Origin: Phycisphaerales bacterium
GTDB taxonomy: Bacteria; Planctomycetota; Phycisphaerae; UBA1845; Fen-1342
NCBI GenBank assembly: GCA_016710275.1
Contig: JADJXS010000001.1
Location: forward strand, 1,116,001-1,180,000
Direction of reading: 5' to 3'
Length of the DNA stretch: 64,000 bases
The notes under the pieces are model-generated. The model was not told the DNA's origin and ran no database searches. It worked only from the letters and a program-made list of their open reading frames with translations. Below are positions 16,556 to 25,437 of this stretch, piece by piece (positions within the stretch are counted from its first letter, which is position 1; the number at the start of each line of letters is the position of its first letter). The translations under genes were made by a program, and so were the position numbers.

Positions 16556-17362
16556 TTGACCAACCCCGGCTCCCGCGTCGCCGACCTCGCCGAACTGGCC
16601 GCCGTCGCCGCCCGCGCCGGCGGCTCTTGCGCACGCCGCTACTTCGGCGATCCGCTCTCCGTGCAGCGAAAGGCCGACGGCAGCGAGTTCACCCGCGCTG
16701 ATCTCGACGCGCAGGCGGAGGTGATCCGCTGCATCCGGGCGCAGCGCCCCGACGACGCCATCCTGGCCGAGGAACCCCAGCCCGATGAGCGGGCGGAACT
16801 CGCCCGGGCACGCTGCTGCTGGATCATCGACCCGATCGACGGCACCCGGAATTTCATCCGCGGCGTGCCGCTCTACGCATGCAGCGTGGCCGCGTGCATC
16901 GACGGCCGGCCTGTGGCGGGGGCGATCTACGCTCCGCAGTTCGAGACGCTCTTCTCGGCGGCGCAGGGCGGACCGTTGTGCGTCAACGGAGCGCCGATCG
17001 CGCCACAGGAGCGCAGCGGGCGCGCCAGCACGCCATTGGTGGCGATTCCCAGTGCGGCGACGCCGCGCTTCCGCCCCTGGGTCGAGGGGCTGATCGATCG
17101 GGCCGTGCTGCGCAGCCTCGGCTCAACGGCGCTGCACCTGGCCTATGTCGCCGCGGGTGCATACGACGCCGTCCTCTGTTCGGACAGCAAGCTGTGGGAC
17201 ATCGCGGCGGGGGTGGTGCTGGTGGAGGCGGCCGGCGGCGTGGTTTGCGGGCCGGGCGGCGGGCCGCTGTTCCCGTCAGACCTCGCCGCCTACGCGAATG
17301 AGGATACGCCGTGCATTGCGGCGCGAAGCGCGGAACTGCTCGGCGCCTTGGGCTGGCGTTGA
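16556..17362 (+). CDS. Inositol-monophosphatase family phosphatase
   Basis: A 268-residue member of the Mg-dependent IMPase/HisN/CysQ superfamily. The metal-binding motifs are ILAEEPQP (Glu72-Glu73, usually GEE), IIDPIDGTRNF (Asp92, Asp95) and SKLWDIAAG. Such enzymes remove phosphate from inositol monophosphate, histidinol phosphate or PAP; the length and the DPIDGTRNF form are compatible with histidinol-phosphatase or generic IMPase and do not decide between them. TTG 16556, 19 bases after yidC, is the only plausible start before the conserved region and has GAGAG upstream, so the exact start is uncertain. No histidine or inositol genes are nearby. Confidence 0.82.
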   Translation: MTNPGSRVADLAELAAVAARAGGSCARRYFGDPLSVQRKADGSEFTRADLDAQAEVIRCIRAQRPDDAILAEEPQPDERAELARARCCWIIDPIDGTRNFIRGVPLYACSVAACIDGRPVAGAIYAPQFETLFSAAQGGPLCVNGAPIAPQERSGRASTPLVAIPSAATPRFRPWVEGLIDRAVLRSLGSTALHLAYVAAGAYDAVLCSDSKLWDIAAGVVLVEAAGGVVCGPGGGPLFPSDLAAYANEDTPCIAARSAELLGALGWR

Positions 17363-17479
17363 GCACCGATTGCGGCCGCTGTCGGGCATTTCCACGCCTC
17401 GATCTGGTGGGACACTCCTCCCTCATTCACGATTTCTCCCTCACGCTCACACTCCGCCCGACGAACGCCCGCTTTCGCG

Positions 17480-17485
17480 TACAGT
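17480..17485 (+). promoter_or_regulatory. TACAGT -10-like box near a start codon
   Basis: TACAGT ends nine bases before ATG 17495, giving a leader of only a few bases if used. No Shine-Dalgarno sequence is seen before this ATG. Confidence 0.3.
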
Positions 17486-17494
17486 GTCCGCGCC

Positions 17495-17857
17495 ATGGAA
17501 TGGGTGTTCGTCTGGTACGTCGGCGGCGCTCTGATCGCGGGGTTGCTCTACGTCGTCATCGCCTTCGACATCGTCCCCGGAATGCGCGAGGAGCGGCTCG
17601 GCCGGCCGCGCGCGCTGCCCGCCGATTGGTTCGAGTGGCTCAGCGGCGAAGCGGATGCGAGCGGTCGCGTGTCGGAGACGCGGCTGGTTGCCCGGCGCGG
17701 CATGCTGGGTCGCACCTCCTTCGTGATCCAGCGCAGAGTCCGGGATGAGCGAACCGATGAAATTCTCGCCGTCGAGCCGGAGCGGCGCATCCGCCGCCCC
17801 GTGACCGATCCGCGCACCCCGGCGCCGCTCCAGACGCCCCGGTCCACGAATTCCTGA
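17495..17857 (+). CDS. Small one-TM hypothetical protein
   Basis: A 120-residue protein beginning MEWVFVWYVGGALIAGLLYV, a single N-terminal membrane segment, followed by a short soluble domain with ADWFEWLSGE and a basic, proline-rich end. The family is not recognised. No ribosome site precedes ATG 17495, but a TACAGT box ends nine bases upstream. It stands alone between the IMPase-family gene and the PEP-CTERM gene. Confidence 0.5.
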   Translation: MEWVFVWYVGGALIAGLLYVVIAFDIVPGMREERLGRPRALPADWFEWLSGEADASGRVSETRLVARRGMLGRTSFVIQRRVRDERTDEILAVEPERRIRRPVTDPRTPAPLQTPRSTNS

Positions 17858-18169
17858 TCACGCGATCGGCCCCGCCTCCCGTCCAGTGGAGCGCCCTTCG
17901 ATCCCGCAGGGCAGGTCCGCGAACACCTGCCCGCGCGTCGCGCCTCGGCCATTGCCTTTTTCGTCGCCCGGTTCCTAGCATCCAGCGGGATCGCGGTGTG
18001 CTCCTGACGTCGGCGCTATTGCGCGGCGCGTCACAAGCACAATCGCTGTTCCGCACACAGCCCGGGGGGGCAACCTGAGATTCGAGCGACCAGTGCCTCC
18101 CCGATGGGCCTGCTGCGCAGCGGCGCAGCGGATGGCGGTTCGGGCGGATGTCCCGGGGAGGAACTCCGT
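17858..18169. other. Intergenic stretch without recognised features
   Basis: No gene-like frame, tRNA or strong hairpin was seen. The final part (about 18154-18161, GGGGAGGA) is the ribosome site of the PEP-CTERM gene. Confidence 0.4.
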
Positions 18170-19156
18170 ATGTCACGGTGGCATCGGGCGCAGCGGCTCT
18201 GCGCATGGGGCGTGGTGAGTGCCGCCTGCACGGCGGCGGCGTGCGCGTGGCCGGCGACGGCGCGCGTCTGCGCTGCGGACGCCACGTTGTTCGTCGCCGA
18301 TCAGACCGGAATGTTGACGGCCCTGTCCGGGCAGACAGTCGGCCAACCCGGCGGCGCAGCGGCCGTCGTGACCACCTACCGATTTTCCACCGTCGCTCCG
18401 CACGTCTATCTCGCGGTGCGCGAACCGGCGCGCGGGCGCGGGGTGCTGGCGGACTTCGACTTCGAGGGCGTTCAATTGGTGAGCGGCGATCGCGGTTGGG
18501 CCGTGACCACCGCACCGGCTCCCGGAGGCGCGCCCACCGCGACCGACGTGCGCGACGCGGTGCGGGCCGCCGATGGGCGGCAGGCGTGGTCCCCCGTTTC
18601 GCAACGAGGATACAACTTCGGGTTCCGCTCTCCGGCCGAGGTGCCGCAGATCGACGAAGCGGCCCGCTGGATGTGGACCGATGCCGAGTCGGAAGGGCGC
18701 ATGCTCGTGTTCCGCCTCTCGCTCATCGAGTTGCGGCCGGAGTTTCAATTGGAGCGCGCCGCCGTCGAGGGGCTTTCAGGCGCGGGATTCGTCAGTCGCG
18801 GTTCCGGCGTCGATCGCGGATACAGCCCGGGCGGCGGCGGCGGCGGTCTGGACGATCCCGGCGGCGGGTTCAACAACCCGTTCGAGCCGTTCGTCCGCGA
18901 CGACGGCGACGGAATTCCCCGTTTCGCCGACGATCCGATCACCCCCACGCCGCCGGATCGCCCGGCCGTCTCTCCCGGCGAACCGCCCGCCGATCGCGGA
19001 TTGCCGCCGGTGTCGCGGGAATGGCCGCCGGGTCCGCCGCCGGAGTGGCCGCCGCGCAATCCTCCGCCTTCGTATGACGGCCCCGGGCCGACGGTGCCCG
19101 AGCCGGGTGTGGCGGGCTTATTGCTGTTGCTGACGCTGCTGACCCGCCGGCGGTGA
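18170..19156 (+). CDS. PEP-CTERM sorting-signal protein
   Basis: A 328-residue exported protein. ATG 18170 has GGGGAGGA upstream and gives a signal peptide (about residues 1-36, with AACTAAACAWPATARVCA-like text). The C-terminus is VPEPGVAGLLLLLTLLTRRR: a PEP motif, a hydrophobic helix and a basic tail, the hallmark of exosortase-processed surface proteins. The middle is a beta-rich domain of unknown type (DATLFVADQTGMLTALSG) and a long Pro/Gly-rich linker. An exosortase and PEP-CTERM export partners must exist elsewhere in the genome; none is in this window. Likely fate: processed and attached to the cell surface or released into extracellular matrix. Confidence 0.82.
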   Translation: MSRWHRAQRLCAWGVVSAACTAAACAWPATARVCAADATLFVADQTGMLTALSGQTVGQPGGAAAVVTTYRFSTVAPHVYLAVREPARGRGVLADFDFEGVQLVSGDRGWAVTTAPAPGGAPTATDVRDAVRAADGRQAWSPVSQRGYNFGFRSPAEVPQIDEAARWMWTDAESEGRMLVFRLSLIELRPEFQLERAAVEGLSGAGFVSRGSGVDRGYSPGGGGGGLDDPGGGFNNPFEPFVRDDGDGIPRFADDPITPTPPDRPAVSPGEPPADRGLPPVSREWPPGPPPEWPPRNPPPSYDGPGPTVPEPGVAGLLLLLTLLTRRR

Positions 19157-19381
19157 AAACGCGGCAGATCTGTGCCGATGCTCCGGCGCCCGCTCACGGT
19201 GCAGTGGATCGGGCAGCCGCATGCAGTCAGGTGTCTGCCTGAGTCATGCGCGTTCCTCCCCAGGCAGCCTCTTTGTGTGGGCGGCGCGTTCCGGCTGCGC
19301 ACTGTCTTCGGCTTCCTCTTGCATCCACGGCCCGGCCCCCCCAGAATCTCCGCGGTTCTCCATTTTCGCGGGGTGCATGTC

Positions 19382-20449
19382 ATGATCAAGGCGCGTTGCG
19401 CATGCGGTGCGAAATACCAGGTTCCGGACTCGGCGGCGGGGCGATCCGCGCGATGCAAGAAGTGCGGCGACACCTTTCGGATTGAGGCGGCGGATGCGCT
19501 TTCCGCATCCCCGGTGGATGATCTGTACGCGCTGGCCGGCGGAGCGGCCGTGGATGTCCCGCGCCCGGCGCCGGAGGCGGCGGAAGCCGTGCCCGTGCAG
19601 GCGACGGTTCGCTATGTGGCGGACCCCGCAGCGGCGCCGCGAACCGATCGCGGCGGCGCACTTCGCGATGCCGCGGCGCTGGGGCGCGCCATCGGCGGCA
19701 ATCTCCGCGTGATGCTGCGCGGCGGCAGTCTGGCCACGCTGTTCATCCTCTGGATTCTGCTGACGATGCGGACCGTTGCATCGTTCGCCGGCTGCCTTGG
19801 AACGGTGACGAGCCTCATTATCAGCGGCTGGTATATGGCCTATCTCTTCAACGTCGTCACCAGCGGGGCGGACAACGAGGAGGAACTGCCATCGATGTCG
19901 CTGGAAGGCGGATGGGTGGATGACATTGTCGCGCCGCTGGCCAAGTACCTGCTGGCATACGCGCTGGCGCTGCTGCCCTTCTTCGGCTCGCTCATCTATG
20001 TGATCGCGCTCGAAGCGTCGGGTGACGTTGACCAGCTCGGCAACGCGATGGGCGCCCTCTTTGGCGCGGGCGCATCCCAGACCGCCACGCTCACGGCGCT
20101 GGGCGCGCTGGTTGGTGGTTCCCTGCTGGCGGGGCTGGCCTTTTTTCCGATGCTGCTGCTCGTCGCGGCGGTCGGCGGGGCCGGGCCGATGTTCCGCATC
20201 GACCTGATGCTGCGCACGATCATCGGTACGCTTCCGGGATACGCGCTCGTGCTGCTGGTGTACGTGGGGCTGGTCGCGCTGTACTGGGGCACGGATGAGA
20301 TGCGTGCGAAGGCTCCCGACTTTCAATCCCGGCTGGCTCTCGACGCCGGGGCCAGCCTGGTCATCCTGCTGATGAACGTCTTCGCGGCGCGGACCATCGG
20401 CCTGCATTACTACCATTGCAAGCGCGGCTACGCCTGGACATGGGGATGA
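19382..20449 (+). CDS. Zinc-ribbon membrane protein, multi-TM
   Basis: A 355-residue protein. Residues 1-35 form a small zinc ribbon (CACGAKYQVPD with CKKCGDTFRI), like the MJ0042-type fingers found at the front of many planctomycete proteins. A linker rich in Ala and Pro follows, then about six membrane segments (for example FILWILLTMRTVASFAGCLG, LLAYALALLPFFGSLIYVIA, MLLLVAAVGGAGPMF). ATG 19382 places the first cysteine pair at residues 6-8; the upstream part of the frame has no conserved features. The function is unknown; the layout resembles DUF4013-like membrane proteins. It converges with the minus-strand TPR gene 25 bases downstream. Confidence 0.72.
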   Translation: MIKARCACGAKYQVPDSAAGRSARCKKCGDTFRIEAADALSASPVDDLYALAGGAAVDVPRPAPEAAEAVPVQATVRYVADPAAAPRTDRGGALRDAAALGRAIGGNLRVMLRGGSLATLFILWILLTMRTVASFAGCLGTVTSLIISGWYMAYLFNVVTSGADNEEELPSMSLEGGWVDDIVAPLAKYLLAYALALLPFFGSLIYVIALEASGDVDQLGNAMGALFGAGASQTATLTALGALVGGSLLAGLAFFPMLLLVAAVGGAGPMFRIDLMLRTIIGTLPGYALVLLVYVGLVALYWGTDEMRAKAPDFQSRLALDAGASLVILLMNVFAARTIGLHYYHCKRGYAWTWG

Positions 20450-20474
20450 TCCGCGTCGTCGCCGGGCGCCGCGC

Positions 20475-21506
20475 CTACGGCCCCAGACCGTCGTGCCACG
20501 CCGCCAGCCGCTCCACGACGCGCGGTTCGGAACGCCACGCCGCGTCCAGCGCGATCGCCGCCTCGTAATGCGCGGCCGCCGCACTCGCGCGGCCCGCGGC
20601 CCACGCCGCGTCCGCCGCCCGGATGCGCAGCGCCGCGTCGCGCGGCCGCTGCTCCACCGCCCGATCGAGCATGTCCGCGTGCAGCGGCACATCCCCCGCC
20701 GCCGCATAGTGATCCGCAGCGCGTTCGTAGCCCGCGGCCAGCACCGCCGCTGCCTGCGCGCCGCTGCGCGCAGCGCGCAGCTTCACCAGCCGCAGCGCAT
20801 CACCGACCGCACCGACCTCCAGCCCCGTATCGATCAATTCAGCCAGTGCCGCGTCATCCGCGACCTCGATCAGCTCCGCCTCGCGCGCTGTGAAGATCGT
20901 CCACGCCGTCGCCGGGCGGCCGATCGCAATCCACAGGCGGGCATGCAGCAGGTGCGCCGCGGGTTCGTCCAGTCCGTCGTCCAGCGCCCTCCGAAGCTGG
21001 TACATCCCCGATTCCTGCGGGCAGCACCAGAATCGCTCGTTCCCATCCCGTCTTTCCAGCAGCAGCCACCCATCCCGAAACTGCCCGAGCCGACCCCCTT
21101 CCACCCGCCGCACCGTCGATCGGCCCGCCGCCTGGTCCAGTGCAAAGTACGCGCGCGCCGCCAGCAGCCGCAGCGGCGCTTCACCTCGCAAAGGCTCCGC
21201 GGTCTCACGCCAGCGCCGCAGCGCCGTCGCCGGCCTCTGCGACGCCAGCGCCTCGTCGATCCACGCCGCACGCAGCGCCAGGCTCTCCGGCCGCTCGCGA
21301 ACGGCCGCTTCAAGCTGCGCGCGCAGCGCATCGACGTCGCCCGATTTCCGCAGCTCTGCGACTTGCGCAAGTCGATCTGTATCCGACTCAACCTGCCGCG
21401 CGGGGGCGGTCCGGTCAGAGGGCGTCTGTGAGAGTGCAATCGGCGTGACGAGAAGCGCCAGCGCGATCATCATGGTTAGGCCCAGGGCGCGGCGCAGGTC
21501 GCCCAT
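20475..21506 (-). CDS. Exported TPR-like protein
   Basis: A 343-residue protein from ATG 21506 with a signal peptide (LGLTMMIALALLVTPIALSQ at about residues 8-27). The mature part is helical with tetratricopeptide-like spacing of Ala and Leu (RPESLALRAAWIDEALASQR; AALRIRADAAWAAGRAS). A less regular middle section carries RFWCCPQESGMYQLRRALDD. Much of its open frame continues upstream into the opposite strand of mutS2, but that extension is a shadow. It probably forms a periplasmic scaffold; no partner is known. Divergent from mutS2, with a 132-base intergenic region. Confidence 0.72.
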   Translation of the reverse strand: MGDLRRALGLTMMIALALLVTPIALSQTPSDRTAPARQVESDTDRLAQVAELRKSGDVDALRAQLEAAVRERPESLALRAAWIDEALASQRPATALRRWRETAEPLRGEAPLRLLAARAYFALDQAAGRSTVRRVEGGRLGQFRDGWLLLERRDGNERFWCCPQESGMYQLRRALDDGLDEPAAHLLHARLWIAIGRPATAWTIFTAREAELIEVADDAALAELIDTGLEVGAVGDALRLVKLRAARSGAQAAAVLAAGYERAADHYAAAGDVPLHADMLDRAVEQRPRDAALRIRAADAAWAAGRASAAAAHYEAAIALDAAWRSEPRVVERLAAWHDGLGP

Positions 21507-21622
21507 TCGCCCCCCGGTCGCTGCGGCCGATGTTCGAATCAAAGGGCGGCTCCGACGGCGGACTCGGGTGAGCCGCGGTGTAAGGCGCCGCCTGCCATGC
21601 GCCCGGACCTGCGGGTCGCGGC

Positions 21623-21628
21623 TACAAT
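21623..21628 (+). promoter_or_regulatory. TACAAT -10-like box before mutS2
   Basis: TACAAT ends ten bases before ATG 21639 and no Shine-Dalgarno sequence intervenes, so the transcript may be nearly leaderless. If the ATG at 21597 were used instead, this box would lie inside the gene. Confidence 0.35.
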
Positions 21629-21638
21629 CCGACCCCGA

Positions 21639-22499
21639 ATGGACCAGCATACCCTCGATTGTCTCGATTTCGCTCGCGTGCGCGAGATTCTGGGCGGCTT
21701 TGCGCTCAGCTCGCTGGGGCGCGGTCTGGCCGCCGGCATTCGCCCGATGAAGCGACCCGAGCTGATTCGGCGCTGGCTGCGCCAGGTGGAGGAGCTGGAG
21801 CGCGTACATGAGGCCCGCGGCGTTCCCCCCTTCAGCGGAATCAGCGACATCCGCGATGTGGTGCGGAACTGTGCCCCGCCGCTGCGCGTGACCGCGGATC
21901 AACTGGCGCAGGTTGCCTTGACGCTGGCCGGTGCGCACGAAGTGGCGCGCTGGATGGCGGCCCTGCCGGCCGACTGCACGGAGTTGCGCCACGTCGGTGA
22001 GCGGATCGGGGATTTCGTCACGGTCGCCCGGCGCATCCAGGCGGTGATCGACGAACGCGGCCAGGTTCGGGACGACGCCAGCCCGGCCCTGCGGCGGATT
22101 CGACGATCCATCGAGGAATGCGCCGAGCAGACGCGCACCGTGGTGGAAAGGCTGCTCGACGAGCCGGGGGTGCGGCGCTGCCTGCAATACCCGAATCACA
22201 CCTTCCACGGCGACCGCATGGTGCTGCCGGTGCGCACCGAGTATCGCGGGCGCGTGCCGGGAATCGTGCACCGCAGCTCCGATTCCGGGGCGACGATTTA
22301 CGTTGAGCCGGCGGCGGCGGTCGAGCTGAATAACCAGGTCACGAATCTGCGCGTGCAGGAGCCTGGAGGAGATCAACCGCATCCTGTGGGAGATCGCGCA
22401 CGAAGTGTACGTCAACGCCGAGGGCATTCTTCACACGCTCGACGCGCTGGCGGTGCTGGACCTGGTGGTCGCGAAATTCCGCATGGCGCGCCAGTTTGA
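21639..22499 (+). CDS. mutS2: MutS2, N-terminal part up to a frameshift
   Basis: The frame from ATG 21639 (MDQHTLDCLDFARVREIL) encodes the N-terminal core and clamp of MutS2: LVLPVRTEYRGRVPGIVHRS-type text and IYVEPAAAVELNNQVTNLR are typical of the family. After LRVQE the conserved sequence jumps to the next frame: at 22360-22363 one extra C breaks the reading, and the remainder to 22499 (EPGGDQPHPVG...) is not MutS-like. Removing one C gives a continuous LRVQELEEINRILWEI. MutS2 binds branched DNA or collided ribosomes and uses ATP. The frameshift is a real mutation, a recoding site or a consensus error; the rest of the protein continues in the next entry. Confidence 0.82.
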   Translation: MDQHTLDCLDFARVREILGGFALSSLGRGLAAGIRPMKRPELIRRWLRQVEELERVHEARGVPPFSGISDIRDVVRNCAPPLRVTADQLAQVALTLAGAHEVARWMAALPADCTELRHVGERIGDFVTVARRIQAVIDERGQVRDDASPALRRIRRSIEECAEQTRTVVERLLDEPGVRRCLQYPNHTFHGDRMVLPVRTEYRGRVPGIVHRSSDSGATIYVEPAAAVELNNQVTNLRVQEPGGDQPHPVGDRARSVRQRRGHSSHARRAGGAGPGGREIPHGAPV

Positions 22500-24087
22500 C
22501 ATGTACTGCCCGCACATCGCGGAGGAGCCTCGACTGGCGGTCCGCGACGCCCGCCATCCGCTTCTGCTGGAACTGGTCCGCCGCCGACGCTCCGCGGGTG
22601 AACCGGCGGAAGACGTGGTGCCGATCTCCTTCCGCCTGGGGGAGGATTTCGACATGCTCGTCATCACCGGGCCGAACACCGGCGGCAAGACGGTCGCGCT
22701 CAAGTGCGTCGGATTGCTGACGCTGATGGCGCAGAGCGGCCTGCCGATCCCCGCAGCGCCGAATTCCACGGTAGGCGTCTTCGGCGAGGTGCTGATCGAC
22801 ATCGGCGACGAACAGAACATGCAGCAATCGCTCTCGACCTTCAGCGCGCACCTGACCCGCCAGCTCGACATGCTCCGCCACTGCGGCCCGCGCACGCTGA
22901 TCCTGATCGATGAACTGGGGGCCGGAACGGACCCCGACGAAGGGGCTGCCATCGGCAAGTCCGTGCTGGACGAAGTGCTGCGCCTCGGCGGAAAGGCCGT
23001 CGTCACGACCCACCTGGGCGCGCTCAAGGGATTCGCACTGTCACGGCCGCGCGTCGAGAACGGCAGCGTCGAATTCGACGTGCAATCGATGCGGCCGACC
23101 TATCACCTGCGAACCGGTGAAGCGGGACAAAGCTGCGCGATCGACATCGCCCAGCGGCTCGGAATGCCGCGGCGGCTGGTGCTGTCAGCCCGGCGCAATC
23201 TCTCTCGCCGGGCACAGGCGATGCGATCGGTGCTGGCCAACGCGGCGGAGCACAAGCGCGAGGCGGAAGCGGCCCGCGCAGCGGCCGACCAGGCCCGTCT
23301 CGAAGCGCAGCGCGCTCTGGGCGAGGCCGATCGCTCGCGCCACGAGCATGAGTCAAAGAAGGCCGACTTCGAGCGATGGCTACAGAAGGTGGTGCATCTG
23401 CGCCCCGGCGACGCCGTGCGAATCCGCGGATTCGACCGCGAGGGGAAGATCGTCCGCATCCGGCTTGATCAGCAGCGTGCCGAGGTCAACGTCGGCGCAT
23501 ACGCGATTGAAGTGCCGATCAGCGAGATTCTGCCCCCCGACGCGCCGCCGCCGCCGCCCGCGCCACAGCGCGCCCAGCGTCCGCGCGGCCCGCGACCGGC
23601 CAACCTGCGCCACCCGGATGAGGGCAATGCCGCGCGCGGCGGAGGCGGGCGTTCCGCGGACGGGCGCTCCGACCGCCCGACCGGCGGGCAGCCCGGCCGT
23701 GGCGCAGCGCCGACGCGCGAGCCTGACGCGCTCAATGCGAAGCAACTCGCCGCATTGGCGCCGGGTGATCGCGTCTTCGCGCGGCGCTTCGGCCGCGAAG
23801 GCACGGTCGTGCGCGTCACCGCGGCCAGGGGCACCGCCACGGTGACGCTGGGCCTGCTCGAAGTGGAATTGCCGCTGGACGGCTTGGCGGCGGCGCGACC
23901 GCCGCGGCCGAGCGGGCCTCGAAAGCGTCCGCACAGGGAGGCTGCCTCGGAGCGCGAACCGGGGGCACCGCCGGCGGCCGGCGGCGGACCGCAGGCAGCG
24001 CCCGGCACGAACGCGGGCGGGGCCGCCGGTGCGCCATCAGACGGCGCATCCGCGGGCGGCGCATCCACGGGCGGCGCATCGATATGA
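22363..24087 (+). CDS. mutS2: MutS2, C-terminal ATPase part with altered tail
   Basis: Continues MutS2 after the frameshift (LEEINRILWEIAHEVYVNAE). The ABC-type ATPase follows: Walker A GPNTGGKTVALK, signature-like STFSAHLTRQL, Walker B TLILIDELGAGTDPDEG and the switch VVTTHLGALK. A coiled region (AEHKREAEAARAAADQARLE) leads to a KOW-like beta domain (PGDAVRIRGFDREGKIVRI). A Pro/Arg/Gly-rich linker and then a second copy (PGDRVFARRFGREGTVVRV) follow. The usual C-terminal Smr nuclease domain is absent; the end is a Gly/Ala-rich disordered tail. There is no independent start except GTG 22405, which would cut into the conserved region. Confidence 0.82.
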   Translation: MEEINRILWEIAHEVYVNAEGILHTLDALAVLDLVVAKFRMARQFDMYCPHIAEEPRLAVRDARHPLLLELVRRRRSAGEPAEDVVPISFRLGEDFDMLVITGPNTGGKTVALKCVGLLTLMAQSGLPIPAAPNSTVGVFGEVLIDIGDEQNMQQSLSTFSAHLTRQLDMLRHCGPRTLILIDELGAGTDPDEGAAIGKSVLDEVLRLGGKAVVTTHLGALKGFALSRPRVENGSVEFDVQSMRPTYHLRTGEAGQSCAIDIAQRLGMPRRLVLSARRNLSRRAQAMRSVLANAAEHKREAEAARAAADQARLEAQRALGEADRSRHEHESKKADFERWLQKVVHLRPGDAVRIRGFDREGKIVRIRLDQQRAEVNVGAYAIEVPISEILPPDAPPPPPAPQRAQRPRGPRPANLRHPDEGNAARGGGGRSADGRSDRPTGGQPGRGAAPTREPDALNAKQLAALAPGDRVFARRFGREGTVVRVTAARGTATVTLGLLEVELPLDGLAAARPPRPSGPRKRPHREAASEREPGAPPAAGGGPQAAPGTNAGGAAGAPSDGASAGGASTGGASI

Positions 24088-24232
24088 TTCAATCCGGGTG
24101 CGCCGCGACAAACGCGGGCGAGTCGCGACGTCGCGCTCGATACCGGCAATTGAGTTCCCTCGAGCGCCCCGGCAGCGCCGGGTCGACTTCTTGCCGCGGC
24201 GGCTGTGGTTTCGATCGGCGGAGAGCAATCGG

Positions 24233-25402
24233 ATGATCTGCAAGCTGGCGATGGAGGACGGCACGGTCTTCACCGGGCGCGGGCTGGGAGCAACCGGCAC
24301 GCGCGCCGGGGAGGTCGTCTTCAACACGAGCATGATGGGCTATCAGGAGATCCTGACCGACCCCTCCTATTGCGGGCAGATCGTCACGATGACGTTCCCC
24401 ATGATCGGAAACTACGGCGTGAACGCGGAGGACTTCGAGTCGGCCCGCCCGTTCCTTTCGGGCTTCGTGGTGCGCGAGGCCTGCGAGCACCCGAGCAACT
24501 ATCGCTCCACCGCCACGCTGGCGGAGGCGCTGCAGCGCTTCGGCGTCATCGGCATTTCAGGTGTGGACACCCGCGCAATCACGCGCCGCACCCGCATTCA
24601 CGGCGCGCTGCGCGGCGTGATTTCGACCGAGGTGCTCGACGACGCCGAGCTGGTGCGCATGGCGCGGGCGGCTTCGCCGATGAGCGGCGCAAACCTGGTG
24701 GACGCCGTCGCGGTGCGCGAGGTGCGCGAATGGACCGAGCCGTTGTGGCATCCGCAGGGCGGTTCGGTCGCGAGGGTCGCTTCGAGCGCCGCCCGTCCGC
24801 CCGCCCACTCGCACGTCGTGGCAATTGACTGCGGCATCAAGAGCAACATCCTGCGCTGGCTGCGCGAAGCGGGGGTGAAAGTCACCGTCGTTCCGGCCGA
24901 TGCGTCGGCCGGGCGGATCCGCGAGTTGAAGCCGACGGCGCTGCTGATCGGCAACGGCCCGGGCGATCCGGCCGCTGTCACGCAGACCATTCAGACGCTG
25001 CGCGAATTGCTGGGCAAGGTGCCGGCGCTGGGCATCTGCCTGGGGCACCAGATGGTCGGGCTGGCGCTGGGAGCCGAGACCTACAAACTGCGCTTCGGCC
25101 ATCACGGCGGCAATCAGCCTGTGCTGAACCGGCCGGCCGGGCGCGTGGAAATCACAGCCCAGAATCACGGGTTTGCGGTGGAGGAGGCATCCCTGAAGCG
25201 CGTCGGCGGGCAGGTGACGCACGTCAACCTCAACGACGGCAGTGTGGAGGGGTTCGTGCATCCCGACCGGCAGGTGCTCTGCGTGCAGTTCCACCCCGAG
25301 GCCGGCCCCGGGCCGAACGACGCGGCCTATCTCTTCCGCCGCTTCGTGGAGCGCGTCTCCGACGGGCGGCCGATCGATGCCGACATGCTCGCCGCTGTGT
25401 AG
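24233..25402 (+). CDS. carA: Carbamoyl-phosphate synthase small subunit
   Basis: A 389-residue CarA. The N-terminal domain starts MICKLAMEDGTVFTGRGLGA and contains VVFNTSMMGYQEILTDPSY; the C-terminal class I glutamine amidotransferase has the nucleophile Cys in LGICLGHQ and the His-Glu pair in CVQFHPEAGPGP. It splits glutamine and passes ammonia to CarB for pyrimidine and arginine synthesis in the cytoplasm. ATG 24233 has GGAGAG seven bases upstream; earlier in-frame codons are not conserved. carB is not adjacent. The length is normal for the family. Confidence 0.96.
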   Translation: MICKLAMEDGTVFTGRGLGATGTRAGEVVFNTSMMGYQEILTDPSYCGQIVTMTFPMIGNYGVNAEDFESARPFLSGFVVREACEHPSNYRSTATLAEALQRFGVIGISGVDTRAITRRTRIHGALRGVISTEVLDDAELVRMARAASPMSGANLVDAVAVREVREWTEPLWHPQGGSVARVASSAARPPAHSHVVAIDCGIKSNILRWLREAGVKVTVVPADASAGRIRELKPTALLIGNGPGDPAAVTQTIQTLRELLGKVPALGICLGHQMVGLALGAETYKLRFGHHGGNQPVLNRPAGRVEITAQNHGFAVEEASLKRVGGQVTHVNLNDGSVEGFVHPDRQVLCVQFHPEAGPGPNDAAYLFRRFVERVSDGRPIDADMLAAV

Positions 25403-25437
25403 CAGCCGCGGTCAGACTGCGCAGGCGTCGCGGCGCT

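Noticed and set aside
20475..22427. 650-residue minus-strand frame across mutS2
   Set aside because: Only the part from 21506 downward has a signal peptide and TPR-like composition; the upstream part is the shadow of mutS2.
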